Shown here in pieces: positions 48,279 through 56,297 of a stretch of 64,000 bases of DNA. The DNA lies in assembly GCF_900099895.1 (NCBI RefSeq), contig NZ_FNDY01000017.1, positions 21,878 to 85,877 of the forward strand. Direction: 5' to 3'. Numbering within the stretch: the stretch's first letter is position 1; every line of letters starts with the position of its first letter. The translations under genes and the position numbers were made by a program. The notes beneath the pieces are model-generated. The model did no database searches and had not been told where the DNA came from. It was given only the letters and a program-made list of their open reading frames with translations. Source of the DNA: Paenibacillus naphthalenovorans (GTDB lineage: Bacteria; Bacillota; Bacilli; Paenibacillales; NBRC-103111).

Positions 48279-48352
48279 CGAGACGTGGCTCAGCTTGGTA
48301 GAGCGCTTGGTTCGGGACCAAGAGGTCGCAGGTTCAAATCCTGTCGTCTCGA
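48279..48352 (+). tRNA. tRNA-Pro (anticodon CGG)
   Basis: Acceptor arms CGAGACG and CGTCTCG pair fully, with the C1-G72 pair typical of bacterial tRNA-Pro. The anticodon stem CTTGG/CCAAG holds loop TTCGGGA, giving anticodon CGG (codon CCG). T-arm GGTTCAAAT is present. CCA is not encoded. Confidence 0.95.
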
Positions 48353-48370
48353 TTTTCTCTTTTAAGAAGA

Positions 48371-48398
48371 AAAAGCCTTGATTTTCAAGGCTTTTTTT
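48371..48398 (+). terminator. Rho-independent terminator after tRNA-Pro
   Basis: AAAGCCTTG and CAAGGCTTT with a four-base loop, followed by a run of T. Confidence 0.85.
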
Positions 48399-48415
48399 GA
48401 TGATAAGCAAAACAG

Positions 48416-48446
48416 GCTGATGCAGGTTAACCCAACCGGCATCAGC
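48416..48446 (-). terminator. Hairpin between convergent tRNA-Pro and sigma operon
   Basis: GCTGATGC (48416-48423) pairs with GCATCAGC (48439-48446), with GGTT/AACC inside. On minus it is followed by CTGTTTTGC, so it most likely ends the sigma-factor operon. Confidence 0.55.
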
Positions 48447-48473
48447 TTGTTCCAGGTATATTTGACTTCATAA

Positions 48474-48502
48474 CCCTGCAGGAAGATCCTGCAGGGATTT
48501 TT
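48474..48502 (+). terminator. Second plus-strand terminator downstream of tRNA-Pro
   Basis: CCCTGCAGG and CCTGCAGGG around a five-base loop, followed on plus by ATTTTTTG. It may back up the tRNA terminator and protect the convergent operon from read-through. Confidence 0.7.
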
Positions 48503-48532
48503 TGCTGTTGTCACATCTTCACCGGCTGGTGG

Positions 48533-49176
48533 TTATCCCTGTTCCCGCAGTTCTGCCGGTATATCCTGAGGCAGCACTACTGTTACATTCATGTAAGGAT
48601 AGTAAGAGTCAAAGCCTTGACGAATCGGCGGCTGCTTAACCTGAACATACATCGTATCCCCGATGGTACGAACGGTATACACGTTCTTTTCGGAAACCTC
48701 CGGGAATTGGTCCTCCTGTGTTCGTTCCCTGTAACTGCCGAACAAATGGACAGCCCGCTCCGCGGTTTGATCGACTTTGACCTGTGGACCGTTTGTCTGC
48801 ACAATAATCCGCTTCACCCTCTCATCTACCGCTTCCCGCATCTCCGGAAGGTCTACGGTCCGTTCAATTGTACCCACCATCCGCCTGACCTCCCCGAGAA
48901 CGCCGATGCTGGTCAAAAAGGTTAGTCCAAAAGAGCTGATAAACAGCAGACCCACGAAAAACACACTCATCAAATCATATCGAACCATGCTGTTTTCCTT
49001 CCGCATCCATATCAGATAGACAAGGATTTCAAGCCCCAGCAGCACGAACAGGATCGGCCACCAGGCAAAGAACGTATCGAAAGCGTTCAAGCCTGCAGTT
49101 GAGATAAAAACAAGGTCACACCCAGGAAAATAAGCGACAAGCCCATGGATAAGGTTCCTACACGCCACGTTCTCAC
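48533..49176 (-). pseudogene. LiaF/DUF5668-like membrane protein gene broken by a frameshift
   Basis: GTG 49176 overlaps the stop of the gene before it and begins MRTWRVGTLSMGLSLIFLG, the N-terminus of a LiaF-TM-type protein, but this frame stops at 49087 after SQLQA. The rest (GLNAFDTFFAWWPILFVLLG and the soluble C-terminal half) is in the next frame from about 49093. Reading one extra G in CAGGC near 49092 would join the two into one protein of about 214 residues with two to three membrane helices and an extracytoplasmic domain. It may be a real mutation or a sequence error. Last gene of the ECF operon. Confidence 0.7.
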
Positions 49177-50339
49177 GAGGTCTTTTCCCCCTTTTCCCGC
49201 TTGCTGCCGAACAAGAGCCGAAGCCCGCCGCCGATCAGCAGTACGCATACAATGAACGTATGGAAGTATTGGTGGTACCAATACATAATTTCTCTGCTCA
49301 ATTGCTCGTCGACCCATCGTTCCAATCCGTTCATCATGACGTTATCGACCAAATAATACAAGCCCAAAGCGAGCAATCCGATGCCGACCCACCTCTGATG
49401 GTTGATCAGCCAATCCACGACAGGCACATCTCTGATCTCCTCTCGCCCGTACCTTGAAATATACTGCAGTGCATCGAAGAAGCTGAAAAACCATAGAATC
49501 GGAATCAGAAACAGGAACAGCGACAGCCGAAGCACGTCTATGATGTAGATGCTGAACAGGAAAGCCGCCATGAGCTGCAAACCGCGCTTTTGCAGACCGA
49601 GATACATATGTCCCGCTCCAGGGAAGATGGAAAGCAGCATGCCAAGCGTTTTGTTCTTTTTTCCGGCTTCCCTCATTTCCTGATAATCTTCGAATATGGA
49701 ACGGTCGATCAGTTCCTCTCCCCGCTGTTTGCGGTTTAGGTGCTGTACACAGTCAAACATGCAGTAGAGCCAGATGATCGGCAGCACGCCCAGAAAGACC
49801 ATAAACTCCCCTCTATTCGTCAGCGCCGTTACGAAGATAATCATGATCGTAAGCCCGAAGAACGTCAGCAGGAACGCCAACCCCCGCTGCATCAACCCAA
49901 GCTGAAAGTGGCCGAGTCCGGGAACGAACGACAACAGCATGGTAACAAAACGGTCGTCTGCCTGCGAAGCTGATGCTGGTGACGGTCCCCACACGGAGGA
50001 GGTATTCCCTGTCTGCATACTGCTATGCGGGTCTGATCCTCCCCCTCCCCAGCTTTCCGGCAGCGGCGGCTGCGGCCTGCTCAGCAGCGTACGAATCATA
50101 TCAATCATATTGACCGCCCAAATGACAAACGCCACAAACAGCATAAAAAAGTACGGAATTTCATTGTACCCGAACAGACGGTGAATACGTACCGCAACCA
50201 TCACGACCAACAGCAGCAGCGAGCCGAAAAATCCGCCGCCATACAGCAGCGCTTTAATCAGCCGGCCCAAGTACAAGTGGCCGAGTCCAGGAATGAACGA
50301 CAGTATAAAAGCAACCATCGGGTTTTTATTTGGATTCAT
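49173..50339 (-). CDS. Multi-helix membrane protein with three PGLGHxxLG repeats
   Basis: A 388-residue membrane protein not tied to a known function. Three copies of the pattern S(F/I)xPGxGHxxLG occur at about residues 14-25, 137-148 and 237-248, each followed by a hydrophobic hairpin, so the protein looks like a triplicated TM2/DUF5683-like unit. A Pro/Ser/Gly-rich linker lies between units 1 and 2. C-terminal tail is basic. ATG 50339 has GAGGGG six bases upstream; it overlaps the anti-sigma gene end by 14 bp. Context points to an envelope-stress role. Confidence 0.75.
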   Translation of the reverse strand: MNPNKNPMVAFILSFIPGLGHLYLGRLIKALLYGGGFFGSLLLLVVMVAVRIHRLFGYNEIPYFFMLFVAFVIWAVNMIDMIRTLLSRPQPPLPESWGGGGSDPHSSMQTGNTSSVWGPSPASASQADDRFVTMLLSFVPGLGHFQLGLMQRGLAFLLTFFGLTIMIIFVTALTNRGEFMVFLGVLPIIWLYCMFDCVQHLNRKQRGEELIDRSIFEDYQEMREAGKKNKTLGMLLSIFPGAGHMYLGLQKRGLQLMAAFLFSIYIIDVLRLSLFLFLIPILWFFSFFDALQYISRYGREEIRDVPVVDWLINHQRWVGIGLLALGLYYLVDNVMMNGLERWVDEQLSREIMYWYHQYFHTFIVCVLLIGGGLRLLFGSKREKGEKTS

Positions 50340-50844
50340 GGGTATCCCCTCTTTCATATCTCGGTTGAATGGAATCGAGCATGCCGATTGTTTTGTTCAT
50401 GAGCTTCTCGGAAACGGAAACGTGCAGAATCCGTGTTTCCGCTGTTCTCTTCTCTGAGGCTGTGTCAAACCGGGAAATGTGCTGCGTAAGGGTCTGGAAG
50501 ACACCGGTGCTCATAAGAATCATCGTAATGGCTGCAGCTACCGTATAATGAAAGAATGGATGTTGAATCCACGGTATGCGTAATTTACGTTTGGTTTGCT
50601 CCGGCACCATCTCTAGCGGCCTCGTGTAAGGCATTTCTTGTTCCAGACGCATCATCACCGCAGCGGAGAAAGCTTCCTGGTCCTCAAGCTGCGGCAGAAC
50701 ATCGCCAGCCTGTTCCAAACACTGCATATACAGCTCAAAACATGCATCGCAGCTGTCCAGATGCGATTCACAGATTGCCCTCTCTTCATTCGTCAGCTCA
50801 TCTTTCACATATTGAAGCCAGGTTTCCATTCTCCTATGATTCAT
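50326..50844 (-). CDS. Anti-sigma factor with zinc-finger (zf-HC2) domain
   Basis: A 172-residue membrane protein. N-terminal anti-sigma domain has the His28-x3-Cys32-x2-Cys35 motif (HLDSCDAC) of ZAS proteins. One membrane helix lies at about 95-118 (YTVAAAITMILMSTGVF), then an extracytoplasmic C-terminus of about 50 residues. ATG 50844 lies seven bases after GGAGGAGGA; an ATG two codons earlier is too close to it. It overlaps the sigma gene stop by four bases, a standard sigma/anti-sigma pairing. Confidence 0.88.
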   Translation of the reverse strand: MNHRRMETWLQYVKDELTNEERAICESHLDSCDACFELYMQCLEQAGDVLPQLEDQEAFSAAVMMRLEQEMPYTRPLEMVPEQTKRKLRIPWIQHPFFHYTVAAAITMILMSTGVFQTLTQHISRFDTASEKRTAETRILHVSVSEKLMNKTIGMLDSIQPRYERGDTHESK

Positions 50845-51392
50845 TCCCATTCCTCCTCCTTCCATACCTTTCGCATGTACTGTTTGGCCCGGTACAGCTT
50901 TGATTCTACTGTTTTCAGCGCCATCTGCTGCTCTTCGGCGATTTGTTGATAGCTCTTCTCTTCAATGTAGAATGCAACTACGACGTCACGGTAACTTTCG
51001 GGAAGCTGGTCGAGATAATGGCGAATCTGATCGCTGCGTTCCCGGTTGATTACCGTATCCTCTACCGGACGTTCCCTCAGCATGGGCCGCGCGCCCAGTC
51101 CCTCCCACTCATCCGTCAGCTCTTCTTTCTTTCGGTCTTTAGCCCGTTTGAAATCAATCGCTTTGTGGACGGCTATACGTGTCATCCAGGTTTTCAAACC
51201 TTGAAACCGGTATTGGGGGAGAGACGCGTATATCTTCAGCAGCGCTTCCTGAGTCACATCCTCGGCGTCCTTTGTCGACCGGAGCACAGAATATACCGCC
51301 TTGAACAAATGGTTCCCGTACTGATCCACCAGCTCACGAAACGCTTCCCGGTCGCCATCTATGATTCGTGCAATCCATGCTTCTTCCGTAAT
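50841..51392 (-). CDS. ECF-type RNA polymerase sigma factor, apparent ATT start
   Basis: A 183-residue sigma-70 family ECF factor. Region 2 has STKDAEDVTQEALLKIYASL and FQGLKTWMTRIAVHKAIDFKR; region 4 has YRDVVVAFYIEEKSYQQIAE and ALKTVESKLYRAKQYMRK. The frame contains no ATG, GTG or TTG near the expected N-terminus until GTG 51329, which would cut off about 21 residues of region 2.1 (AWIARIIDGDREAFREL). ATT 51390-51392 lies eight bases after GGAGGGGG and would give MTEEAWIARIIDG, a normal ECF N-terminus. The paired anti-sigma gene follows with a four-base overlap. Confidence 0.85.
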   Translation of the reverse strand: MTEEAWIARIIDGDREAFRELVDQYGNHLFKAVYSVLRSTKDAEDVTQEALLKIYASLPQYRFQGLKTWMTRIAVHKAIDFKRAKDRKKEELTDEWEGLGARPMLRERPVEDTVINRERSDQIRHYLDQLPESYRDVVVAFYIEEKSYQQIAEEQQMALKTVESKLYRAKQYMRKVWKEEEWE

Positions 51393-51493
51393 CGTCTCCC
51401 CCTCCTCTCTGGATAATAGACGCCGATGGCCGACGACATCACTGCATCTTTTTCAAATATTTTTACGGACTTTCTTCCCGGCCCTTCGTATGA

Positions 51494-51499
51494 TATAAT
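51494..51499 (+). promoter_or_regulatory. -10 element for tRNA-Arg
   Basis: Perfect TATAAT 15 bases upstream of the tRNA; no good -35 at 17 bases (TTTCTT). Confidence 0.45.
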
Positions 51500-51513
51500 A
51501 ACTATGGTTTTAT

Positions 51514-51589
51514 GTCCCCGTAGCTCAACAGGATAGAGCAGTCCTCTCCTAAAGGACAGATAGTGGTTCGAGTCCTCTCGGGGACGCCA
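51514..51589 (+). tRNA. tRNA-Arg (anticodon CCU)
   Basis: Acceptor arms GTCCCCG/CGGGGAC, anticodon stem GTCCT/AGGAC with loop CTCCTAA, giving anticodon CCT (codon AGG). T-arm GGTTCGAGT is present and CCA is encoded. Confidence 0.95.
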
Positions 51590-51612
51590 TACATACCCTT
51601 TGAAAGCACACA

Positions 51613-51641
51613 AGGCCTGATTCACAGGTCTTTCATTATTT
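51613..51641 (+). terminator. Weak terminator after tRNA-Arg
   Basis: AGGCCTG and CAGGTCT pair (one G-U), followed by TTCATTATTTT. Confidence 0.5.
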
Positions 51642-51645
51642 TCGC

Positions 51646-51675
51646 GCATAAAATATCACCCCTGCCGCCACAATA
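51646..51675 (+). promoter_or_regulatory. Near-consensus SigG/SigF-type promoter for the 52-codon ORF
   Basis: GCATA (51646-51650), 18-base spacer, CACAATA (51669-51675); compare GnATR-N18-CATnnTA. One mismatch in the -10. The implied leader is only about ten bases. Confidence 0.35.
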
Positions 51676-51693
51676 GCGAAGAGGTGATTTTTT

Positions 51694-51852
51694 ATGGAAA
51701 AACATATTGATCCAACCGAAGAAATATATATTTATAACAACGAAGACATCAATGACGTGAAGGAAGACGCCACCGGCGAGGAAGGCTTGTCCGCCGGGAA
51801 GGCCGGGGAGCCCATACCGAGTCCCTCTGCCAGGAACGGAGACCGACCTTAA
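51694..51852 (+). CDS. Unrecognised 52-residue acidic protein
   Basis: ATG 51694 has GAAGAGGTG seven bases upstream. The product starts MEKHIDPTEEIYIYNN, is rich in Asp, Glu and Asn in its first half and in Gly, Pro and Ser in its second, and has no hydrophobic segment. It lies between the tRNA-Arg terminator and a strong terminator of its own, which supports a real small gene. I do not recognise the family. Confidence 0.6.
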   Translation: MEKHIDPTEEIYIYNNEDINDVKEDATGEEGLSAGKAGEPIPSPSARNGDRP

Positions 51853-51860
51853 ATAAGGCA

Positions 51861-51897
51861 ACCGTCCGTAGTCGTACGGACGGTGCTTTTTCTTTTT
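51861..51897 (+). terminator. Rho-independent terminator after the 52-codon ORF
   Basis: ACCGTCCGTA and TACGGACGGT (51861-51884) with a four-base loop, followed on plus by GCTTTTTCTTTTT. On minus it could also end the map transcript, with a poorer tail. Confidence 0.85.
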
Positions 51898-51909
51898 GAA
51901 GACCGCTGA

Positions 51910-52662
51910 TCAAAAAATGCCATCGGTGATCACCAGCGGTCCGTCTTTGGTGATGGCAACGGTATGCTCAAACTGAGCCGACAGGCTGCCGTCGTAAGTT
52001 CGGGCGGTCCAGCCGTCCAATTCGATAAACATTTCGTGCTTGCCCGCATTGATCATCGGCTCAATGGTAAAAACCATACCTTCCTGAAGACGAACGCCGC
52101 GGCCCGGCTTGCCTACATGAGGAAATGTCGGCTCCTCGTGCATGCTTCGCCCGATTCCGTGCCCGACCAGATCGCGTACCACAGAGAAGCCGGCTCCTTC
52201 TGCATGTTTCTGCACGACATGCATGACATCGCCCATCCGGTTTCCCGCTACGGCCTTCTCGATGCCCAGCAACAGGCACTCCTTGGTCACTTGGATCAGA
52301 CGCTCCGCCTCTGGAGAGATCGTTCCGACAGGATATGTACGGCAGGAATCCGCACACCACCCATTGTACCGGCATACAATGTCTACTTTGACGATATCTC
52401 CATTTTGCAGCGGTTCTTCGTTCGGAAATCCATGGGCGATCACGTCGTTAACAGAAGTACAAGTAGCAAACGGGTAACCTTTAAACCCTTTGACTACTTG
52501 TTCAGCCCCCTGCTCTTGAATAAACCGTTCAGCAAAATCATTGATAACCATTGTGGTAAGCCCCGGCTTGATCATCTTGGCAATTTCCTGATGACACTTG
52601 GCGAGAATCTCACCGGCTTTGCGCATCAGTTGAATTTCTTCCGGTGTTTTGATGATAATCAT
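51910..52662 (-). CDS. map: Methionine aminopeptidase, type I
   Basis: A 250-residue metalloprotease that removes N-terminal Met from new proteins. The pita-bread fold metal ligands are visible: Asp94 (KVDIV), Asp105 (CADSCRTY), His168 (GHGIG), Glu201 (TIEPM) and Glu232 (QFEHT); substrate His77 is in IAHGFPN. It stands alone, away from the ribosomal-protein operon where a second map copy often lies, so this may be the accessory YflG-like copy. Divergent from helD, with its own promoter. Confidence 0.94.
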   Translation of the reverse strand: MIIIKTPEEIQLMRKAGEILAKCHQEIAKMIKPGLTTMVINDFAERFIQEQGAEQVVKGFKGYPFATCTSVNDVIAHGFPNEEPLQNGDIVKVDIVCRYNGWCADSCRTYPVGTISPEAERLIQVTKECLLLGIEKAVAGNRMGDVMHVVQKHAEGAGFSVVRDLVGHGIGRSMHEEPTFPHVGKPGRGVRLQEGMVFTIEPMINAGKHEMFIELDGWTARTYDGSLSAQFEHTVAITKDGPLVITDGIF

Positions 52663-52686
52663 AACGAACCTCCTGAATTTCCAAAT

Positions 52687-52715
52687 ATCATATCACTTAG
52701 ATCTATTGTACGCAA
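52687..52715 (-). promoter_or_regulatory. SigA promoter for map
   Basis: Minus strand TTGCGT (52710-52715), 17-base spacer, TATGAT (52687-52692). Its -35 directly abuts the -35 of the divergent helD promoter. Confidence 0.55.
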
Positions 52716-52745
52716 TTGCTCGTAAAAGTTCCCCTGTGGTAAGAT
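52716..52745 (+). promoter_or_regulatory. SigA promoter for helD
   Basis: TTGCTC (52716-52721), 18-base spacer, TAAGAT (52740-52745) with a TG upstream of the -10. Confidence 0.5.
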
Positions 52746-52790
52746 GTCCGAACAAGATTTCATATTATAGAAGAAGGAGGCTGACCTTCC

Positions 52791-55160
52791 TTGACACAGG
52801 ATGCCGCTTGGTGGGAAGAGCAGCATAGGCTGAAGCTTGTGCTGAATGAAGTGCGAAAGCTGATCGAGCGCTCGGAGGAATTATCCGAACAGCGAAAATC
52901 GACGGTAACCGAAGCACGCAAAGATTTCTGGGACGACATTACGGTCAATCTGGCGAATCCCGACGACATCATGGAAACTTACACCAGCATTACGCAGCAG
53001 TCCATGATGCTCGCCGGTCAAGAACGAAGCCTGCAGCATGCCGAAAATACGCGATACCGATTGCTGAGAATGTACAACTCACCGTATTTTGGCAGGATCG
53101 ATTTTACGGAAAAAGGCTCTTCCGGTACTGAGAAAATATACATCGGAATCGCTTCAGTTCTGGATGAGCAGACACAGACATACTGGGTTTACGATTGGCG
53201 TGCGCCCGTTTCGAGCTTGTTTTACGATTATTCGCCGGGCCCGGCCAATTACGAGACGCCTATGGGGACGATTTCCGGCACCTTGGATTTAAAACGCCAA
53301 TTCATGATTCGCGGCGGCGAAATCAAAGCGATGTTCAATACAGGAATAACCATCGGCGACGAAGTGCTTCAGCACATTCTCGGGCAGCGTACCGATGACC
53401 ATATGAAATCCATTGTGGCCACGATACAGAAAGAGCAGAATCAGATCATCCGGGATGACCGCCACAGGGTACTGATCGTTCAAGGAGCGGCAGGCAGCGG
53501 GAAAACATCCGTCGCTTTGCAACGGGTCGCCTATCTCCTCTACAAGCATCGCCAAACGCTTAACAGCGATAATATGGTGCTGTTCAGTCCTAACGCCCTG
53601 TTTAACAGCTATATCTCAAGCGTCCTTCCTGAGCTTGGCGAAGCCAATATGCAGCAAACGACCTATCAGGACTATCTGCAGCTGCGCCTTGGCTCGCAAT
53701 TTCAAGTGGAAGATGCGTACGAGCAAATGGAAGCGATGCTTCATACCTATGGTGATCCTGGAGATGAAATACGCAGGAGCAGCATCCGCTTTAAATCATC
53801 CAAAGCCTTTGTCGACATCATAGAGAAATATGCCCGGGGGTTGGAGTCCCAAGGCATGCGGTTTAATGACCTGGTCTTTCGAGGAAGGGTACTGATCGGC
53901 AAGCAGCAAATGGCAAACTATTTTTATAGCCTGGACGGGTCTATAAAGCTGAGCATCAAAATACACTTAGTGAAGGAATGGCTTCTGAAAGAGCTTAAAC
54001 GGCTGGCCAAAGAGGAAAGAATGAAGCCGTGGGTGAAAGAGGAAATCGAGCTGCTGGATAAGGAAGTCTATCAGCAAGCTTACAACGCGCTTCGGAAGCA
54101 AAAAGGCGACCGGGAGACAGCATTTGATGACGCGAAGCAGGAAGCGCTGCTGCTCAGTAAATACGTTGTACACGAAAAATTTAAGCCGCTCCGGGAGAAG
54201 ATCAAACAGCTGCGATTTATTTCGGCTGCGGCACTATACAGACAGCTGATATCCGATGTCTCCCGGTTTGCCCTAACCGCCGGGGACAAAGAACTTGAGC
54301 TCCCTCCGGAATGGGAGGAAATCGGTCGGCTGACCCTTGAGCAAATGGACCGCGGCCGGCTGACTTACGAAGATGCGACTCCGTTTCTGTACTTGACCGG
54401 ATTAATCGAGGGCTTTCCATCGTATAATACGGTCCGTCATGTCATTATCGATGAGGCACAGGACTACTCGCCCTTTCAACTGGTATTCCTGAACCGCTTG
54501 TTCCCCTGGGCCAAAATGACGCTGCTGGGTGATTTCAATCAGGCCATTTCTGCGCATCATACAGCAGAAGCCGATCATGGCATGGCCGGCTACGAAGTAA
54601 TTTACGATTTATATGGTCCGGAACAAGTGGAGTTCATACGACTGGTTCGAAGCTACCGGTCAACCAAAGAAATCGCCGAATTCACCAAGGCGATTTTGCC
54701 TTTCGGGGAGCCTGTAGAGCCGTTCAGCCGCAGCGGGGAGCCTCCCAAACTGATAGCCGTGTCTGATCATGCCATGCTGACGGACGTCTTGCTTGGGGAA
54801 GTGAAGAGGCTCCAAACGTCTGGAATCGGCACGATCGCCATCATATGCAAAACAGCCCGGGAAACCCGCGATGCGTACGATAAGCTCTCAAGCCAATTGC
54901 CTCAGCTTCAATGGATTACTAAAGAGACCCGATTGTTTCACGCCGGCGTAGTACTCATTCCCGTTTATTTGGCCAAAGGACTCGAATTTGACGCTGTGCT
55001 TATTTATAACGCCTCAGCCGAACATTACTATCGGGAAGTTGAGCGAAAGCTGCTGTATACCGCCTGCACCCGGGCTATGCACAAGCTTACGATTTTCCAT
55101 ACGGGGCAGCCTAGTCCCTTTCTGTCTCACCATCATGAAAAATCAAAGAGAACCCTCTAA
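52791..55160 (+). CDS. helD: HelD-like UvrD-family helicase (RNA polymerase recycling factor)
   Basis: A 789-residue SF1 ATPase. An N-terminal coiled-coil arm (about 1-95) precedes domain 1A with Walker A GAAGSGKTS at 232-240; a long insert (about 330-530) follows; Walker B is IDEAQDYSPFQ and motif III LLGDFNQAI, with C-terminal motifs VRSYRST and KGLEFDAVLIYNA. HelD proteins of Firmicutes prise DNA and RNA out of stalled RNA polymerase. TTG start with GAAGGAGG ten bases upstream. Helicase IV-type DNA repair helicase is the alternative label. Confidence 0.88.
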   Translation: MTQDAAWWEEQHRLKLVLNEVRKLIERSEELSEQRKSTVTEARKDFWDDITVNLANPDDIMETYTSITQQSMMLAGQERSLQHAENTRYRLLRMYNSPYFGRIDFTEKGSSGTEKIYIGIASVLDEQTQTYWVYDWRAPVSSLFYDYSPGPANYETPMGTISGTLDLKRQFMIRGGEIKAMFNTGITIGDEVLQHILGQRTDDHMKSIVATIQKEQNQIIRDDRHRVLIVQGAAGSGKTSVALQRVAYLLYKHRQTLNSDNMVLFSPNALFNSYISSVLPELGEANMQQTTYQDYLQLRLGSQFQVEDAYEQMEAMLHTYGDPGDEIRRSSIRFKSSKAFVDIIEKYARGLESQGMRFNDLVFRGRVLIGKQQMANYFYSLDGSIKLSIKIHLVKEWLLKELKRLAKEERMKPWVKEEIELLDKEVYQQAYNALRKQKGDRETAFDDAKQEALLLSKYVVHEKFKPLREKIKQLRFISAAALYRQLISDVSRFALTAGDKELELPPEWEEIGRLTLEQMDRGRLTYEDATPFLYLTGLIEGFPSYNTVRHVIIDEAQDYSPFQLVFLNRLFPWAKMTLLGDFNQAISAHHTAEADHGMAGYEVIYDLYGPEQVEFIRLVRSYRSTKEIAEFTKAILPFGEPVEPFSRSGEPPKLIAVSDHAMLTDVLLGEVKRLQTSGIGTIAIICKTARETRDAYDKLSSQLPQLQWITKETRLFHAGVVLIPVYLAKGLEFDAVLIYNASAEHYYREVERKLLYTACTRAMHKLTIFHTGQPSPFLSHHHEKSKRTL

Positions 55161-55171
55161 ACTCGGTTCTC
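55148..55171 (+). terminator. Weak hairpin overlapping the helD end
   Basis: GAGAACC and GGTTCTC (55148-55154, 55165-55171), followed by ATTTCG. The tail is poor, so read-through into the next small gene is possible. Confidence 0.4.
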
Positions 55172-55231
55172 ATTTCGATGGGATCATGGTAAAATGAGGA
55201 ATCAATTTCATAATCGAGGTGGAAAAGAATC

Positions 55232-55420
55232 ATGTCCGCAGATCACTTGTTTTACATCATTTATGACGAGTTTTCCATTTCCATCTGTACTCAATTTGAT
55301 GAAGTGATTGATGCGGTAACCGGCGGTGCTTTCATATACGGATATACCGATGATGAAGCCATGGCTTACGAAATGATGAAAGATTGCTTCAACAAAGTAG
55401 AGCTGGAGAATAATAATTAG
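55232..55420 (+). CDS. Small hypothetical protein, 62 residues
   Basis: ATG with GAGGTGG nine bases upstream. The product is acidic, with a mixed beta/alpha look (YIIYDEFSISICTQFDEVID) and an Asn-rich tail; no membrane segment or known motif. It lies 71 bp after helD on the same strand and may be cotranscribed. I do not recognise the family. Confidence 0.65.
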   Translation: MSADHLFYIIYDEFSISICTQFDEVIDAVTGGAFIYGYTDDEAMAYEMMKDCFNKVELENNN

Positions 55421-55499
55421 GGTTTCGATTGTGAACAAAGGGATCCCTTGATTTTTAATCTGGACCGATAAACAAACCGGATTTGCTTTCCGACGCAAA

Positions 55500-55529
55500 A
55501 CAGGGACTGCCGATCGTGCCGGCAGCCCC
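55500..55529 (-). terminator. Terminator after the stalk-domain protein gene
   Basis: GGGACTGCC and GGCAGCCC arms (55503-55511, 55521-55528) with one mismatch; on minus followed by TGTTTTG. Confidence 0.55.
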
Positions 55530-55559
55530 ATGCTAATCGGGATTCCTTGATATTTCAGC

Positions 55560-56297
55560 TTATTTCAAGGTAAGCGTCGGGTTAAATACCCCAAACCCAT
55601 TACCTACGTCCCGTAGATGTTCTTTCTTTGTTAGTTTTAACGTGAGTTTATTCACACCTTTTACGCTAACGGACACGTCCTGCGGGAATTCCCCAGGGCC
55701 AAAATCATGGGAATAAAGCTCTTTTCCGTCACCTTCTATAACGAAAGTGACAATGTTCGGCGAGTCTTGATTCTCCTTCAATATACCCGCTTTGGCTTTG
55801 AAAGAAGTATACTGGCCATTTAACGGATATTCTTGATACATGGACTCCCCTGTATCCAATGTCCAATCGGCATAAAAAGCAACGTAGTTCTCATACTCAT
55901 TCGATAAATTATCCTGAATCTTTTTGCCGTGATTAATTAACGAGATACCATTCCAGTTACTAATTTTTTGCGTATTCATTGGTTGGACTCGTTCTCCAAG
56001 AAATTCTTCATTCGGTTCGTTTGTTTCTCCAATGAACACCGTTCCGGTTTCACCATCCCACCCTACTTTTTGTCCGAGATTTTCGGCAACAAATCGAAGC
56101 GGGACATAGGTGGATCCATTGTAAATAAACGGCTTATCCTCGGCAGGCATTTTAGAAACATTATTAATTTTAATATCTTTCACCTCGTAAAAAACTTCAA
56201 GCATAGTGCTCCCGCTTGCTGCGTATGCAGCTGTTCCCGCAAATAGCGCACTTACAATGATTCCCGCGGTAAAACCCTTTAATTTGTCCTTTAACAT
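55560..56297 (-). CDS. Secreted stalk-domain (copper amine oxidase N-like) protein with NPCBM-like C-terminus
   Basis: A 245-residue exported protein. Signal peptide about 1-26 (GIIVSALFAGTAAYAA). A short stalk/CuAO-N domain follows, with NGSTYVPLRFVAENLGQKVGWD at about 59-80, a module common in Paenibacillaceae wall proteins. The C-terminal half (about 100-245) resembles an NPCBM carbohydrate-binding beta-sandwich, with LYSHDFGPGEFPQDVSVSV and a conserved end. No catalytic domain. ATG 56297 has GGAGG nine bases upstream. Role unknown; wall or exopolysaccharide binding is inferred. Confidence 0.8.
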   Translation of the reverse strand: MLKDKLKGFTAGIIVSALFAGTAAYAASGSTMLEVFYEVKDIKINNVSKMPAEDKPFIYNGSTYVPLRFVAENLGQKVGWDGETGTVFIGETNEPNEEFLGERVQPMNTQKISNWNGISLINHGKKIQDNLSNEYENYVAFYADWTLDTGESMYQEYPLNGQYTSFKAKAGILKENQDSPNIVTFVIEGDGKELYSHDFGPGEFPQDVSVSVKGVNKLTLKLTKKEHLRDVGNGFGVFNPTLTLK

